Below, piece after piece: positions 1 to 9,658 of a stretch of 64,000 nt of DNA (positions are counted from its first letter, which is position 1; each line of letters begins with the position of its first letter). A program made the translations under genes and the position numbers. The notes under the pieces were generated by a model. That model worked only from the letters and a program-made list of their open reading frames with translations. It was not told where the DNA came from and searched no databases. Source of the stretch: Sinimarinibacterium arenosum (GTDB lineage: Bacteria; Pseudomonadota; Gammaproteobacteria; Nevskiales; Nevskiaceae); contig NZ_SUKF01000002.1 of assembly GCF_005047655.1 (NCBI RefSeq), forward strand, positions 542,153 to 606,152. Reading direction: 5' to 3'.

Positions 1-805
1 GCGAGTGCAACCAGCCTGCAAACCCGAAGCCCCAGATCGCACAGACCGCGCTGGCGATCAGCGGTGTCAGCACGCCGGCGACGTTCTGCATGTAGATGAC
101 CAGCGCCAGCACCAGAGCGCTCAGGGTCACGGCAAAGATCAGAATCATCTGGGCTTCATACTGATAGACCCATCCGGTCAGCGCCGGCTGTCCAGCCAGG
201 TGAACGTCGTGATGTTCGTCACGCCCCTGTTCGACCAGCCCCTGTACGTAGTCGAAAGCTTCACCGTAGTCGAGTCTGGATTCGATGAACGTCGCATTGA
301 TCAGCGTGCTCGATCCATCCGTCGAAACCAGAAAATTGCGTACAGCCGGCGAGCTTTCCAAACGCTCACGGAACTGCGCGAGCTCCTCCGCTGACTGCGG
401 AACATGGTCTTCCATCAACGGCCGCACATCGATGCCGTAAGGCGTCGCCTCGGCATACCGCGCCTTCTCGGTCGCGATCGACAGCACCTGGTCGTGATCG
501 ACACCCGGCGCGAGATCGATATCGCGGGTGAACTTCCAGACTTTCTGCAGGGTTTCGGTGTTGTAAATGTCACCGTCCTTGCGCTGGATCATCACCGTCA
601 TCGTCAACGGATTTCCGAAATTCGGGTGATCGCGGTAGGTCTCGGCATATGGATGGCCGACCGGCAGGAGATCAGAAAAAATCGTCTTGAGCTGGACATT
701 CGGCAGACCGGCGCCGAGAAAGATCGTGATACCGATCAGAATTGCCGCAGAAATCCATCGGTGACCGAGAAACCACTGGGCAATTGCGTAGCGAATCGTG
801 CGCAT
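1..805 (-). CDS. RND superfamily exporter, N-terminal part (cut by window edge)
   Basis: The minus strand is open from an ATG at 805 to the window start, giving 268 residues of a longer membrane protein. The first ~35 residues hold a transmembrane helix (around WFLGHRWISAAILIG). A ~180-residue soluble loop follows, and then two hydrophobic helices (around MILIFAVTLSALVLAL and VLTPLIASAVCAIWGFG). One helix, a large periplasmic loop, then a helix bundle is the architecture of RND/MMPL-type exporters (COG1033-like, hopanoid or lipid exporter relatives). The substrate cannot be told. The C-terminal two thirds lie outside the window. The assignment to the superfamily is fairly firm; anything finer is a guess. 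Confidence 0.75.
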   Translation of the reverse strand, partial: MRTIRYAIAQWFLGHRWISAAILIGITIFLGAGLPNVQLKTIFSDLLPVGHPYAETYRDHPNFGNPLTMTVMIQRKDGDIYNTETLQKVWKFTRDIDLAPGVDHDQVLSIATEKARYAEATPYGIDVRPLMEDHVPQSAEELAQFRERLESSPAVRNFLVSTDGSSTLINATFIESRLDYGEAFDYVQGLVEQGRDEHHDVHLAGQPALTGWVYQYEAQMILIFAVTLSALVLALVIYMQNVAGVLTPLIASAVCAIWGFGFAGWLHS

Positions 806-1264
806 CGATCGTTTTCCGTGCAGGGGGTCAGCAAATCAGCAGCATTACGGGCAGGCATGGAACCCGTTGCGGGCACCCTGGAATCAACTGCCGGGCAGTC
901 TCGTTTCGCACGCTATCGCTCCTCCGCGCATATCGCACAATGGACCGCCTTGAGGCGGATCCGGAATGTTCTTCGTCGCTGTGTCGCGACTGGTACCTCA
1001 TTGCCGCCGCAGTCTAGGAGCGCGGCAAATCGACCCACACCACACTAACGGGTAGTTTTGATTTTGCTGCGCCGCAGCGTGAATTTTCGGCTCGGTCAGG
1101 CGCGGGCATCGATTGGGCTACACTCTTTGCAGCTCAACCTTGCCGGTGTCCCGGTGCCGCAGAACAGCGGCCCGACACTGGTGTCACCCTCACCCTGCGC
1201 GTTCCCGCTCTGCTGCGGCATGGTCCTTGCTGCGTTCGTCCGGGGAGCCGGAGACATCGACGTC
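806..1264. other. intergenic region between divergent RND exporter and pyc
   Basis: This 459-base stretch separates the divergent starts of the exporter and pyruvate carboxylase genes, so it must hold both promoters. A TACACT hexamer near 1119 could be a -10 element for pyc, but I see no good -35 partner. The pyc frame stays open upstream to 1058. The translated extension has no family resemblance, so I treat it as untranslated. No repeat, RNA gene or small ORF with a good ribosome-binding site was found. Confidence 0.5.
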
Positions 1265-4200
1265 ATGCGGAAAATTCGCAAGCTGCTGGTAGCCAACCGT
1301 TCCGAGATCGCGATCCGCGTCATGCGCGCGGCGGCCGAAATGGGCATTCGTACCGTCGCGATCTACGCCAACGAAGATCGTTTCGCGCTGCATCGATTCA
1401 AGGCTGACGAAAGCTATCGCGTCGGCGAAGGCAAGCAGCCGATCGCCGCATATCTGGATATTGAGGACATCCTGCGCATCGCGCGCGAAGCGGGCGTTGA
1501 TGCGATCCATCCGGGATACGGCTTCCTTTCTGAAAATCCGGACTTCGCCGAGGCCTGCGCCGCTGCCGGCATCCAGTTCATCGGCCCGAAGCCCGAGGTC
1601 ATGCGCACGCTGGGCAACAAGGTCGCTGCACGCGAGGTGGCGATCAAAGCCGGTGTTCCGGTGATGCCGGCGACCGGCCCGCTGCCGCGCGACCTGGACT
1701 CGATCAAGGCGCTCGCTGCTCAGGTTGGCTATCCGCTGATGCTCAAGGCCAGCTGGGGTGGCGGCGGCCGCGGCATGCGCGTGATCGAATCCGAGGCCGA
1801 TCTGGACAGCCAGGTCGACGTTGCCCGGCGCGAAGCCGCTTCGGCGTTCGGCAACGACGAGGTCTATCTGGAAAAGCTGGTGCGCAGCGCACGTCATGTC
1901 GAAGTGCAGATCTTCGGTGACACCCACGGCAACGTTGTGCATCTGTTCGAACGCGACTGTTCGGTACAGCGGCGCAACCAGAAGGTGGTTGAACGCGCAC
2001 CTGCGCCGTACCTGAGCGCCGAGACCCGCACCGAACTGTGCGATGCCGCCCTGAAGCTCGCGCGCGCGGTCAACTACACACACGCCGGCACCATCGAGTT
2101 CCTGATGGATGCCGACACCGGCGCGTTCTACTTCATCGAGGTCAACCCGCGCATCCAGGTCGAGCACACGGTGACCGAGCAGATCACCGGCATCGATATC
2201 GTCAAAGGTCAGATCCGCGTCACCGAAGGTGCGCGCGTCGGTTCAATCGAATGCGGCATACCGCAGCAGTCCGATATCCGCATGAACGGCTTCGCGCTGC
2301 AGTGCCGCGTGACCACTGAAGACCCGGAGAACAACTTCACGCCGGACTACGGCCGCCTCGGCGTCTACCGCAGTGCCGCCGGCTTTGGCGTGCGCCTCGA
2401 CGCCGGCACCGCGTATTCCGGCGCGGTGATCACACCGTATTACGACTCGCTGCTGGTCAAGGTCACCACCTGGGGCGCCACCAGCAATGATGCGATCGCA
2501 CGCATGGATCGTGCGCTGCGCGAGTTTCGTATCCGCGGACTGTCGAGCAATCTGCAGTTCCTTGAAAACGTCATCAATCATCCGGTGTTCCGCTCGGGCG
2601 AATGCATCACCCGCTTCATCGACACCACGCCGGAGCTGTTCAAGTTCAGCAAGCGCCGCGATCGTGCGACGCGACTGCTGCGCTTCATCGGCGAGGTCGT
2701 GGTCAACGGCAATCCGGAAATGAAGGGCCGCGTCGCTCCTGCGCTGCCGCTGGCAGAGCCGATCACGCCGACGTTCGATTTGACCACCGAAATTCCCGCC
2801 GGCACCCGCGATCGACTGAAGACGCTGGGGCCGGATGGTTTCTCGGCGTGGATGCTGAAACAGCCGCAGGTGCTGCTGACGGATACCACGATGCGCGACG
2901 CACACCAGTCGCTGTTCGCCACGCGCATGCGCACGCAGGACATGCTCGAGATCGCGCCGTACTACGCGCGCATGCTGCCGCAGCTGTTCTCGCTCGAGTG
3001 CTGGGGCGGCGCCACCTTTGACGTCGCCATGCGCTTCCTCAAGGAAGATCCGTGGGAACGTCTGGCACAGCTGCGCGAAGCAGTGCCGAACATCCTGTTC
3101 CAGATGCTGCTGCGCGCGTCCAACGCGGTGGGCTACACCAACTATCCGGACAATGTCGTGCGCTACTTCGTGCAGCAGGCCGCGAAAGGCGGCGTCGACG
3201 TATTCCGCGTGTTCGACTCGCTGAACTGGGTCGAGAACATGCGCGTGGCGATCGACGCCGTGCGCGAATCCAACATGCTGTGCGAAGCGGCGATCTGCTA
3301 CACCGGCGACCTGTTCGACGACCGCCGCCCCAAGTACAGCCTCAAGTACTACGTCGACATGGCGAGGGCGCTCGAGAAAGCCGGCGCCAACGTCATCGGC
3401 ATCAAGGACATGGCCGGCGTCTGTCGCCCTCGCGCCGCCAATGCTCTGGTCACGGCGCTGAAGCAGGAAGTCGGCCTGCCGATCCACTTCCACACGCATG
3501 ACACCAGCGGCATCGCCGCCGCGAGCGTGCTGGCGGCGATCGAAGCCGGTGTCGACGCCGTCGACGGCGCGTTTGACTCGATGTCCGGTCTGACCTCGCA
3601 GCCCAACCTGGGCGCGATTGCCAGCTCGCTGCACGGCGGCCAGCGCGATCCCGGCGTGTCATTCGAGCACATGCAGGCGATCTCGCATTACTGGGAAGGC
3701 GTCCGCCGCTACTACCAGCCGTTCGAAGCCGACATCCGTTCAGGCACCTCGGATGTCTACCGTCACGAGATGCCCGGCGGGCAGTACACCAATCTGCGCG
3801 AACAGGCCCGCGCGCTGGGGCTGGAATCGCGCTGGCCGGAAGTGTCGAAAGCGTATGCCGCGGTCAATCAGTTGTTCGGCGACATCGTCAAGGTCACGCC
3901 GACCTCCAAGGTCGTCGGTGACATGGCGCTGTTCATGGTTGCCAACGATCTGGACGCCGACGATGTCACCGATCCGGAACGCGAAATCGCCTTCCCTGAA
4001 TCGGTGATCTCGCTGTTCAAGGGCGAACTGGGCTTTCCTCCGGATGGCTTCCCGCCCGAATTGCAGGCCAAGGTGCTCAAGGGTGCGGCGCCGCTGAGCG
4101 GACGCCCCGGCGCCTCATTGCCACCCACCGATCTCGAACAGACCCGCAAGGCTGTCGAGGAAACGATCGGGCGCAAGCTCAGCGATACCGATCTGGCGTC

Positions 4201-4714
4201 GAGCCTGATGTACCCCAAGGTGTTTCGCGACTATGCCGAGCACCGCAGCCATTTCGGCGACGTTTCGGTGCTGCCGACGCCGGTGTTCTTCTACGGCCTG
4301 CAGAAGGATCAGGAGATTTCTGCCGACCTCGAGCCAGGCAAGACGCTGCTGATCCGTCTGCAGGGCCAGACCGAGGTGATGGAAGACGGCAACGTCAAGC
4401 TGTTCTTCGAACTCAATGGCCAACCGCGGGTGGTGCGTGTGGCCAAGGCCGGCGCCGCAGCCAAGGCGGAAAACGCCAAGGCCGAGCATGGCAATCCCAG
4501 TCACGTGGGCGCGCCGATGCCGGGCGCGGTCTCCGCCGTTGCGGTCAAACCCGGACAGAAGGTCAGAAAGGGAGACCCGCTGGTGGCGATCGAAGCGATG
4601 AAGATGGAGACGCAGATTCGCGCCGAAGCCAACGCCACCATCAAGCAGGTACTGGTGAAACGCGGCGAGACGGTGAATGCGCACGACCTGCTGCTGATCA
4701 TCGAGCGCAGCTGA
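1265..4714 (+). CDS. pyc: pyruvate carboxylase, single-chain
   Basis: This 1149-residue enzyme carboxylates pyruvate to oxaloacetate with ATP and bicarbonate, an anaplerotic step in the cytoplasm. The N-terminal biotin carboxylase half starts at MRKIRKLLVANRSEIAIR and includes a Gly-rich ATP loop (KASWGGGGRGM). The carboxyltransferase domain starts near residue 535 with the signature DTTMRDAHQSLFATR. The C-terminal biotinyl domain carries EAMKMET with the biotinylated lysine at residue 1113. The length matches the usual ~1150 residues. The ATG at 1265 was chosen because family homology begins there and a GGAG lies 12-15 bases upstream; the frame runs open a further 69 codons upstream without family resemblance. 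It stands alone, followed by a hairpin terminator. Confidence 0.96.
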   Translation: MRKIRKLLVANRSEIAIRVMRAAAEMGIRTVAIYANEDRFALHRFKADESYRVGEGKQPIAAYLDIEDILRIAREAGVDAIHPGYGFLSENPDFAEACAAAGIQFIGPKPEVMRTLGNKVAAREVAIKAGVPVMPATGPLPRDLDSIKALAAQVGYPLMLKASWGGGGRGMRVIESEADLDSQVDVARREAASAFGNDEVYLEKLVRSARHVEVQIFGDTHGNVVHLFERDCSVQRRNQKVVERAPAPYLSAETRTELCDAALKLARAVNYTHAGTIEFLMDADTGAFYFIEVNPRIQVEHTVTEQITGIDIVKGQIRVTEGARVGSIECGIPQQSDIRMNGFALQCRVTTEDPENNFTPDYGRLGVYRSAAGFGVRLDAGTAYSGAVITPYYDSLLVKVTTWGATSNDAIARMDRALREFRIRGLSSNLQFLENVINHPVFRSGECITRFIDTTPELFKFSKRRDRATRLLRFIGEVVVNGNPEMKGRVAPALPLAEPITPTFDLTTEIPAGTRDRLKTLGPDGFSAWMLKQPQVLLTDTTMRDAHQSLFATRMRTQDMLEIAPYYARMLPQLFSLECWGGATFDVAMRFLKEDPWERLAQLREAVPNILFQMLLRASNAVGYTNYPDNVVRYFVQQAAKGGVDVFRVFDSLNWVENMRVAIDAVRESNMLCEAAICYTGDLFDDRRPKYSLKYYVDMARALEKAGANVIGIKDMAGVCRPRAANALVTALKQEVGLPIHFHTHDTSGIAAASVLAAIEAGVDAVDGAFDSMSGLTSQPNLGAIASSLHGGQRDPGVSFEHMQAISHYWEGVRRYYQPFEADIRSGTSDVYRHEMPGGQYTNLREQARALGLESRWPEVSKAYAAVNQLFGDIVKVTPTSKVVGDMALFMVANDLDADDVTDPEREIAFPESVISLFKGELGFPPDGFPPELQAKVLKGAAPLSGRPGASLPPTDLEQTRKAVEETIGRKLSDTDLASSLMYPKVFRDYAEHRSHFGDVSVLPTPVFFYGLQKDQEISADLEPGKTLLIRLQGQTEVMEDGNVKLFFELNGQPRVVRVAKAGAAAKAENAKAEHGNPSHVGAPMPGAVSAVAVKPGQKVRKGDPLVAIEAMKMETQIRAEANATIKQVLVKRGETVNAHDLLLIIERS

Positions 4715-4744
4715 GCCGCTGCACGCGGCAACCGTGCTAACGGA

Positions 4745-4769
4745 AACGCCCGGCACAAGGCCGGGCGTT
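4745..4769. terminator. hairpin terminator after pyc
   Basis: A perfect 10-bp inverted repeat (AACGCCCGGC / GCCGGGCGTT) with a 5-base loop sits 30 bases past the pyc stop, in the gap before the convergent small gene. The T-tract is poor, so it may act in both directions without being a strong intrinsic terminator. Confidence 0.65.
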
Positions 4770-4804
4770 GGTCAAATCACGTTTTGCTTGGCTGGTCGGC
4801 CGGA

Positions 4805-5185
4805 CTAGCTCAGCTGCGCCACACTGGCCCGTGCAATCGAGGCATCGTTTGCGCAGAACGAATAATCGACCGCCATCGGTTCGTCAGCCAGCGTCGAAAC
4901 ACAGCGATCGAACTGCTTGCACCGACTGCACTCGCGAGCAACGGTATGCAGTTCAGCCGAGCTCAGGCCCAAGACATAACTGTCAAGCTCGACGCCGCGA
5001 CGCCGCAGCATTTCGCCCAAGGGCAGACGCTGGATCTCGCGGCTGACTTCGAGACGCTCGCTGAAGCCCACCAGGTTGATGCCATACAGAGCTCCTGAGC
5101 GCATATAACGCCACTGCAGCACCGCCATCCCCAGCGCCGCTGCCACCATCACCCACCCGAGCTGCTGTGCCGATTCAATCACCAT
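4805..5185 (-). CDS. small membrane-anchored Cys-motif protein (DUF6455-like)
   Basis: This 126-residue protein has an N-terminal transmembrane segment (around LGWVMVAAALGMAVLQW). A soluble domain follows with cysteines in the pattern ECSRCKQFDRC and, ~20 residues later, YSFCAN. The pattern recalls the uncharacterised DUF6455 family, whose function is unknown to me. The ATG at 5185 has AGGA about 11 bases upstream. A GTG at 5194 in the same frame is possible but sits too close to that site. It is followed on the same strand, after ~100 bases of spacing, by a clear relative (5286-5690), so the two probably arose by duplication. The cysteines could bind a metal or FeS cluster; nothing in the sequence proves that. 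Confidence 0.7.
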   Translation of the reverse strand: MVIESAQQLGWVMVAAALGMAVLQWRYMRSGALYGINLVGFSERLEVSREIQRLPLGEMLRRRGVELDSYVLGLSSAELHTVARECSRCKQFDRCVSTLADEPMAVDYSFCANDASIARASVAQLS

Positions 5186-5285
5186 CACATTCACTTTCCT
5201 GAAATGTCAGTCAAAAGCCTAAAGATCCGTCCGGATCGCTGGCGTCCATTTCAGCGCCGACGGTCCGGCTCGGCCCTGACCCAGA

Positions 5286-5690
5286 TCAACGCGCCGAGGC
5301 GCTCGAATCAGTGCCCTTGTTGATCGCGATCACTCGATCAAACGCCGAGGCGTTCGGGCAGAAGCTTAAATCCGTGGTTTCGAGATGCCCTCGCAATACC
5401 GCTTCGCAACGCGACTGCGAGGTGCAGCTGTGGCAATTGCGCACTGCGGACTCCAGCTCGTTCACCGCAAGGTGCCTGCCAAAATCAGCTTCCCGAATAT
5501 TGCGGAACTTCAGCATCCGCCCCAGACGGACGCCCGCAGCCTGACCCAGCGCACGCGTGCGCTGCACATGCTGTCGTGACCACTGCAGGGCAGACGGAAC
5601 CAGATCTTGAGTCATCGCCAGCATCGCCATGACCACGGAAAATCCGAGCACGCCAAAGACGACCAGCTCGGTGGAATCGGATGCAATCAT
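5286..5690 (-). CDS. small membrane-anchored Cys-motif protein, paralogue of its neighbour
   Basis: This 134-residue protein has an N-terminal helix (around VVFGVLGFSVVMAMLAM) and the same cysteine signature as the 4805-5185 product: NCHSCTSQSRC and then LSFCPNASAF. Both also share a RLGRML/RLPLGEMLRRR-like stretch between the helix and the cysteines. The ATG at 5690 is supported by AAGGAG seven bases upstream; an in-frame upstream ATG lacks such a site. It lies upstream of its paralogue on the same strand and may be co-transcribed with it. DUF6455-like is the best family guess; the function is unknown. Confidence 0.72.
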   Translation of the reverse strand: MIASDSTELVVFGVLGFSVVMAMLAMTQDLVPSALQWSRQHVQRTRALGQAAGVRLGRMLKFRNIREADFGRHLAVNELESAVRNCHSCTSQSRCEAVLRGHLETTDLSFCPNASAFDRVIAINKGTDSSASAR

Positions 5691-5846
5691 CGTTCGCTCC
5701 TTCTTCAGGCAGGTCCCGAACGTCATCCGTACAAGGCGCCGACTCGTCCGGGCGCGACGTCATTTGAAGCCGCTTGGCCTGTTCCCGCCATTGACCCAGG
5801 TCATCGAATCGGCCGCCTGCCGCGGGCACGGTGCCGCCCTGATGCG

Positions 5847-6716
5847 TCAGCGCAGCTGAAATTCGATGGGCTGATCGATGGCGAATTCGAGCTGCCCGAC
5901 CAGATACTGCTCGGGCAGCGGAGGAAACCGGCCGATGCGCAACACGACGTCGCGCGCCTCCTCGTCCAGCAACGGATACCCCGTGCTTCTGAGCAAGTGC
6001 GCGCCCAGCAGCTGGCCGTCGCGGCTCAGATGGATGCGCACCACCGCCTTGCCCTGCTGGCGTTCGCCGTAGGCCTTCCGCGGATAGCGCCGCTGGTCAC
6101 CGATCAAACGCTTGACCTTCCACAGATAGGCCCAGGGGACTTCCGTCGGCTGCCCCTGTCCGGATTCCGCCATCGCAGGCGCGCCGAGCCCGCGCGGCGC
6201 CGCGGCGCTCTGCGCAGACAGATCCGGAGTCGCTTGCGTAGGTGCGGCATCGCTGGCCGTCACGGCGGCAGGCTCGGTCGGACGGTCCGGCGTCGGTTGC
6301 TCCGCAACGGGGGCTTTGCGCCGCGCGGCGTGCTCCGCCGGCACGTCAATCGCCTGCATTGCGGATTCGGCTGAAGCCGTTTCAACCGCCGGACTCGGCG
6401 GTGGCGGCTTCTGCGTCTGCGGCGGGGGCACAGCCGCAGAGGGCGTTGGCTCACCTGCAGAGAGCTGTGCTGGCGCCGGTCCGGGCATGCTGACCATGAC
6501 AAAGGTCGGCGGCTGCGGCACCCGCAAGGCTGGCGGAGCAAATCCGACCAGCAGCACCAGAAGCAGCACCAGATGCACCAGAACGGACCAGATCCCCGCC
6601 CGCCGCCGCGGCCGCTGGGCGGGAGGCTGACGTCGCTCCGGTGCCAGCGGCGCCGGCGGCAACGTCACGCCCCCGCAGTCGAGCACCGGAAATTTAGTCC
6701 AGGAGTCTGGATGCAT
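5847..6716 (-). CDS. TonB-like energy transducer
   Basis: This 289-residue protein probably couples the inner-membrane proton motive force to outer-membrane receptors. A single transmembrane helix lies near residues 43-62 (WSVLVHLVLLLVLLVGF). It is followed by a long Pro/Ala/Glu-rich periplasmic spacer. The C-terminal TonB fold has YPRKAYGERQQGKAVVRI, LSRDGQL and LLDEEARDVVLRIGRFPPLP. No exbB or exbD gene lies nearby. The long N-terminal cytoplasmic region before the helix is a little unusual. The start is uncertain: an in-frame TTG at 6743 and a GTG at 6728 are alternatives to the ATG used here, and none has a strong ribosome-binding site. Confidence 0.82.
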   Translation of the reverse strand: MHPDSWTKFPVLDCGGVTLPPAPLAPERRQPPAQRPRRRAGIWSVLVHLVLLLVLLVGFAPPALRVPQPPTFVMVSMPGPAPAQLSAGEPTPSAAVPPPQTQKPPPPSPAVETASAESAMQAIDVPAEHAARRKAPVAEQPTPDRPTEPAAVTASDAAPTQATPDLSAQSAAAPRGLGAPAMAESGQGQPTEVPWAYLWKVKRLIGDQRRYPRKAYGERQQGKAVVRIHLSRDGQLLGAHLLRSTGYPLLDEEARDVVLRIGRFPPLPEQYLVGQLEFAIDQPIEFQLR

Positions 6717-6896
6717 CGCTGAGGCCACGTCTACGCATGCCAAACCTACAGCGCAAAACGTGCCAGCTGCACCACTGTCACCGCATCAGACAGCGACTCA
6801 GTGCGATGGGTGTGCCTGCTGCTGCAGGCTCAGCGTCACCGTGCTCGCGATCCGGTGAGCCGATTCGCCAAGGGCCGGTACGGCTCAGCGCACGGA

Positions 6897-7685
6897 TCAG
6901 GAGTGGTTGGCGCCGTCGCTTCCGCGCCAGCCGACTGCGGCCATCTTGCGCCGCATGTAGGCCAGCTGCGTCATCAGCGGCAGATTCTTCGGGCAGACGT
7001 CGTCACAGGCCAGTAGCGTCATGCAGCCGAAGATGCCGTCGTCGTCGCCGATCACCTCGTAGTAGTCGGCATCATCGCGCTGATCGCGCGGATCGAGCCG
7101 GAAGCGTGCCAGCTTGTTGACCGCGACCGCACCGACGAAATCCTCGCGCATGCGCGCGGTGCCGCAGGCGGCGACACAGCAGCCGCATTCGATACAGCGA
7201 TCCAGTTCGTAAATCGCCTCTGCCAGTTCGGGCTCCATGCGGGCCTCGGCGCGGTCGAGATCGACCTCGACGTCGTGACTGTGCAGCCATGACTCGACAC
7301 GTTCCGACATCGCCCGCATCCACTTGCCGGTATCCACCGACAGATCACCGATCAGCGCGAAGCCCGGCAACGGCGCCAGCGCGATCGTCTCCGGCAACTG
7401 CGTGGTCAGCGTGCGACAGGCCAGGCCGGGACGGCCGTTGATCACCATCGCGCAGCTGCCACAGATGCCGGCACGGCAGACGAAATCGAACTGCAGCGAA
7501 GGATCCTGGGTTTCGCGGATCTCGCCCAGCGCAATGAACAGCGTCATGCCCACCGCCTCGTCCAGCTCATAGGTCTGCAGGCGCGGCAGCTGTTCCGGCA
7601 CGGCCGGGTTGTAACGCAGGACCGTGATGCGCAGACGCCGTGGCGTCTGATTTTCAGCAGGCAGGGCCACGGGACTTTCGATCAT
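6897..7685 (-). CDS. frdB: fumarate reductase / succinate dehydrogenase iron-sulfur subunit
   Basis: This 262-residue subunit carries three FeS clusters that pass electrons between the flavin of FrdA and the haems of FrdC. The [2Fe-2S] ligands are C70, C75, C78 and C90 (CRAGICGSC...C). Ferredoxin-type ligands for the [4Fe-4S] and [3Fe-4S] clusters lie in [11 protein letters not shown] (164-174) and in C221, C227 and C231 (CDDVCPK). The start overlaps the frdA stop as ATGA, so the three genes are translationally coupled in the order C-A-B. The enzyme is a B-type complex; the direction (fumarate reduction or succinate oxidation) cannot be read from sequence alone. Confidence 0.93.
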   Translation of the reverse strand: MIESPVALPAENQTPRRLRITVLRYNPAVPEQLPRLQTYELDEAVGMTLFIALGEIRETQDPSLQFDFVCRAGICGSCAMVINGRPGLACRTLTTQLPETIALAPLPGFALIGDLSVDTGKWMRAMSERVESWLHSHDVEVDLDRAEARMEPELAEAIYELDRCIECGCCVAACGTARMREDFVGAVAVNKLARFRLDPRDQRDDADYYEVIGDDDGIFGCMTLLACDDVCPKNLPLMTQLAYMRRKMAAVGWRGSDGANHS

Positions 7686-9658
7686 GGCAGGGGCTCGTCA
7701 ATACGTTCATTGGGGCCGCGATATCGCGGCGGCAGCTGCTCGCGAAACGGCAGCAGAGACTGCTGCAGTGCGGCGCGATCGCCGCCGCCCGCAGCAGCAC
7801 GCACGGCGTCGACCTGTGCCTGGCGCACGGCGGTGTCGGGATGCTCGATCTGATTGCGCGCCCCGTAGCCACGCCAGCCCGGCGGCAGCTCCATGCGCAG
7901 GATGTCGATCGGCTCGTAGCTCAGGCTTGGCAGCGTATCGTCGTCATGCGCCCAGGTCGCCAGCGTGCGCTTGAGCCACTGCGCATCGTCACGACGCGGG
8001 TAATCCGCACGGTAGTGCGCACCGCGGCTCTCGGTCCGCATCAGCGCGCCATAGGCCACGCACTGCGCCAACTTCAGCATGCGCTGCACCCGGTACGCCA
8101 CCACCAGCTCCGGATTGGCGCCGGGCGCTGCACTGCGCAGGCCGATGTTGCGACTGCGCCGGATCAGGTCCTGCAGCTCCTCGACGGCGGCGGCCAGCGG
8201 TTCGGCGTCGCGGAAGATGCCGACCTTGGTCGTCATGATGTCCTGCATCCGTACCTTCAACGCCTGGGCATCCTCGCTGCCACGGCCATCGGTCAGCTGA
8301 TCCAGACGCGCCTGCTCGCGCGCGCCGAACTCGCGGATCAACGCCGTCGAGAGATTCAGGTCGTGCTGCTCGCAGTAGTCGGCAACGCTTTCACCGACGA
8401 TCATGCCGGCGACAACGGTCTCGGCCACCGAGTTGCCACCGAGCCGGTTGAATCCATGCAGATCCCAGCACGCCGACTCACCGGCAGCGAACAGGCCCTG
8501 CAGGCTGCGGCTCTGGCCGCTGGGCAGGGTGCGGATGCCGCCCATGGTGTAGTGCTGCGCCGGCCGCACCGGAATCCACTGTCGAACCGGATCGATGCCG
8601 AGGAAGTACTCGCAGATCTCCTTGACCTCGCGCAGGTTGTGCTCGATGTGATGCTTGCCGAGCAGCGTGATATCGAGCCACAGATGTTCGCCGAAGCGCG
8701 AGCGCGCACCTTTGCCGGCGAGGATGTGTTCCTCCATGCGGCGCGATACGACGTCGCGCGATGCCAGCTCCTTCTTTTCCGGCTCGTAGTCCGGCATGAA
8801 GCGATGGCCGTCACCGTCGCGCAACAGACCGCCGTCGCCACGACAGCCTTCGGTGACCAGAATGCCCGCCGGGAAAATGCCGGTCGGATGGAACTGCACC
8901 GCCTCCATGTTGCCGAGCGCGGCGACCCCGGTATCCAGCGCGATGGCATGGCCGATGCCCTCGTTGATGACCGCGTTGGTGGTCACGCGGTACAAGCGTC
9001 CGGCGCCGCCGCTCGCAACGACCGTCGCCTTGGCCACATACGCAACCAGCTCGCCGGTGATCAGATTGCGCGCGATCGCGCCGTGGCAGCGGCCCGCATC
9101 GTGAATCAGCGACAGCGCCTCCATGCGCTCGTGCACCGGAATGCCACTGGCGATGACCTGATCGCTGACCGCGTACAGCATCGCGTGGCCGGTACCGTCG
9201 GAGACATAGCAGGTGCGCCACTTCTTGGTGCCGCCGAAGTTGCGCTGGGCGATCAGCCCGTGCGCCGCGTCGCGCTCGGTGATGGTGACGCGTTCGCCGT
9301 TGATCACGACCTCGCGATCACCGCCACTGACCCGACTCCACGGCACACCCCAGGCGGCCAGCTCGCGCACGGCTTTCGGCGCGGTGTGCGTGAACATGCG
9401 CACGACGTCCTGATCGGCACCCCAGTCGCTGCCGCGCACCGTATCTTCGAAATGCACATCCTCGTTGTCGCCGAGACCCTGGATCACGTTGGCAAGGCTG
9501 GCCTGCATGCCGCCCTGGGCCGCCGCCGAATGCGAGCGTTTCGGCGGCACCAGCGACAGGATCACCACCTCCTGCCCGCGCCGGCGTGCGGCGATGCCGA
9601 CCCGCAGACCGGCCAGACCGCCGCCGATCACCAGCACATCGGTGTAGATCGTTTTCAT
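7682..9658 (-). CDS. frdA: fumarate reductase / succinate dehydrogenase flavoprotein
   Basis: This 658-residue catalytic subunit interconverts fumarate and succinate. An N-terminal dinucleotide-binding motif ([10 protein letters not shown]) is followed by [12 protein letters not shown], in which H43 should be the covalent FAD attachment site. Substrate-site motifs are [26 protein letters not shown] and QHYTMGGIR. From memory, long stretches match Wolinella succinogenes FrdA almost word for word (for example [19 protein letters not shown]), and H43 has the same number there. The start overlaps the frdC stop (ATGA) and the stop overlaps the frdB start. Confidence 0.95.
   Translation of the reverse strand: MKTIYTDVLVIGGGLAGLRVGIAARRRGQEVVILSLVPPKRSHSAAAQGGMQASLANVIQGLGDNEDVHFEDTVRGSDWGADQDVVRMFTHTAPKAVRELAAWGVPWSRVSGGDREVVINGERVTITERDAAHGLIAQRNFGGTKKWRTCYVSDGTGHAMLYAVSDQVIASGIPVHERMEALSLIHDAGRCHGAIARNLITGELVAYVAKATVVASGGAGRLYRVTTNAVINEGIGHAIALDTGVAALGNMEAVQFHPTGIFPAGILVTEGCRGDGGLLRDGDGHRFMPDYEPEKKELASRDVVSRRMEEHILAGKGARSRFGEHLWLDITLLGKHHIEHNLREVKEICEYFLGIDPVRQWIPVRPAQHYTMGGIRTLPSGQSRSLQGLFAAGESACWDLHGFNRLGGNSVAETVVAGMIVGESVADYCEQHDLNLSTALIREFGAREQARLDQLTDGRGSEDAQALKVRMQDIMTTKVGIFRDAEPLAAAVEELQDLIRRSRNIGLRSAAPGANPELVVAYRVQRMLKLAQCVAYGALMRTESRGAHYRADYPRRDDAQWLKRTLATWAHDDDTLPSLSYEPIDILRMELPPGWRGYGARNQIEHPDTAVRQAQVDAVRAAAGGGDRAALQQSLLPFREQLPPRYRGPNERIDEPLP

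Noticed and set aside
1058..1264. 69-codon N-terminal extension of pyruvate carboxylase
   Set aside because: Family homology begins at 1265 with MRKIRKLLVANRSEIA; the extension resembles no targeting or domain sequence and no ribosome-binding site supports 1058.
4800..4835. tRNA-like bases (GGACTAGCTCAGCTG)
   Set aside because: No acceptor or anticodon stems can be folded around it, and the bases encode the C terminus of the small Cys-motif protein.
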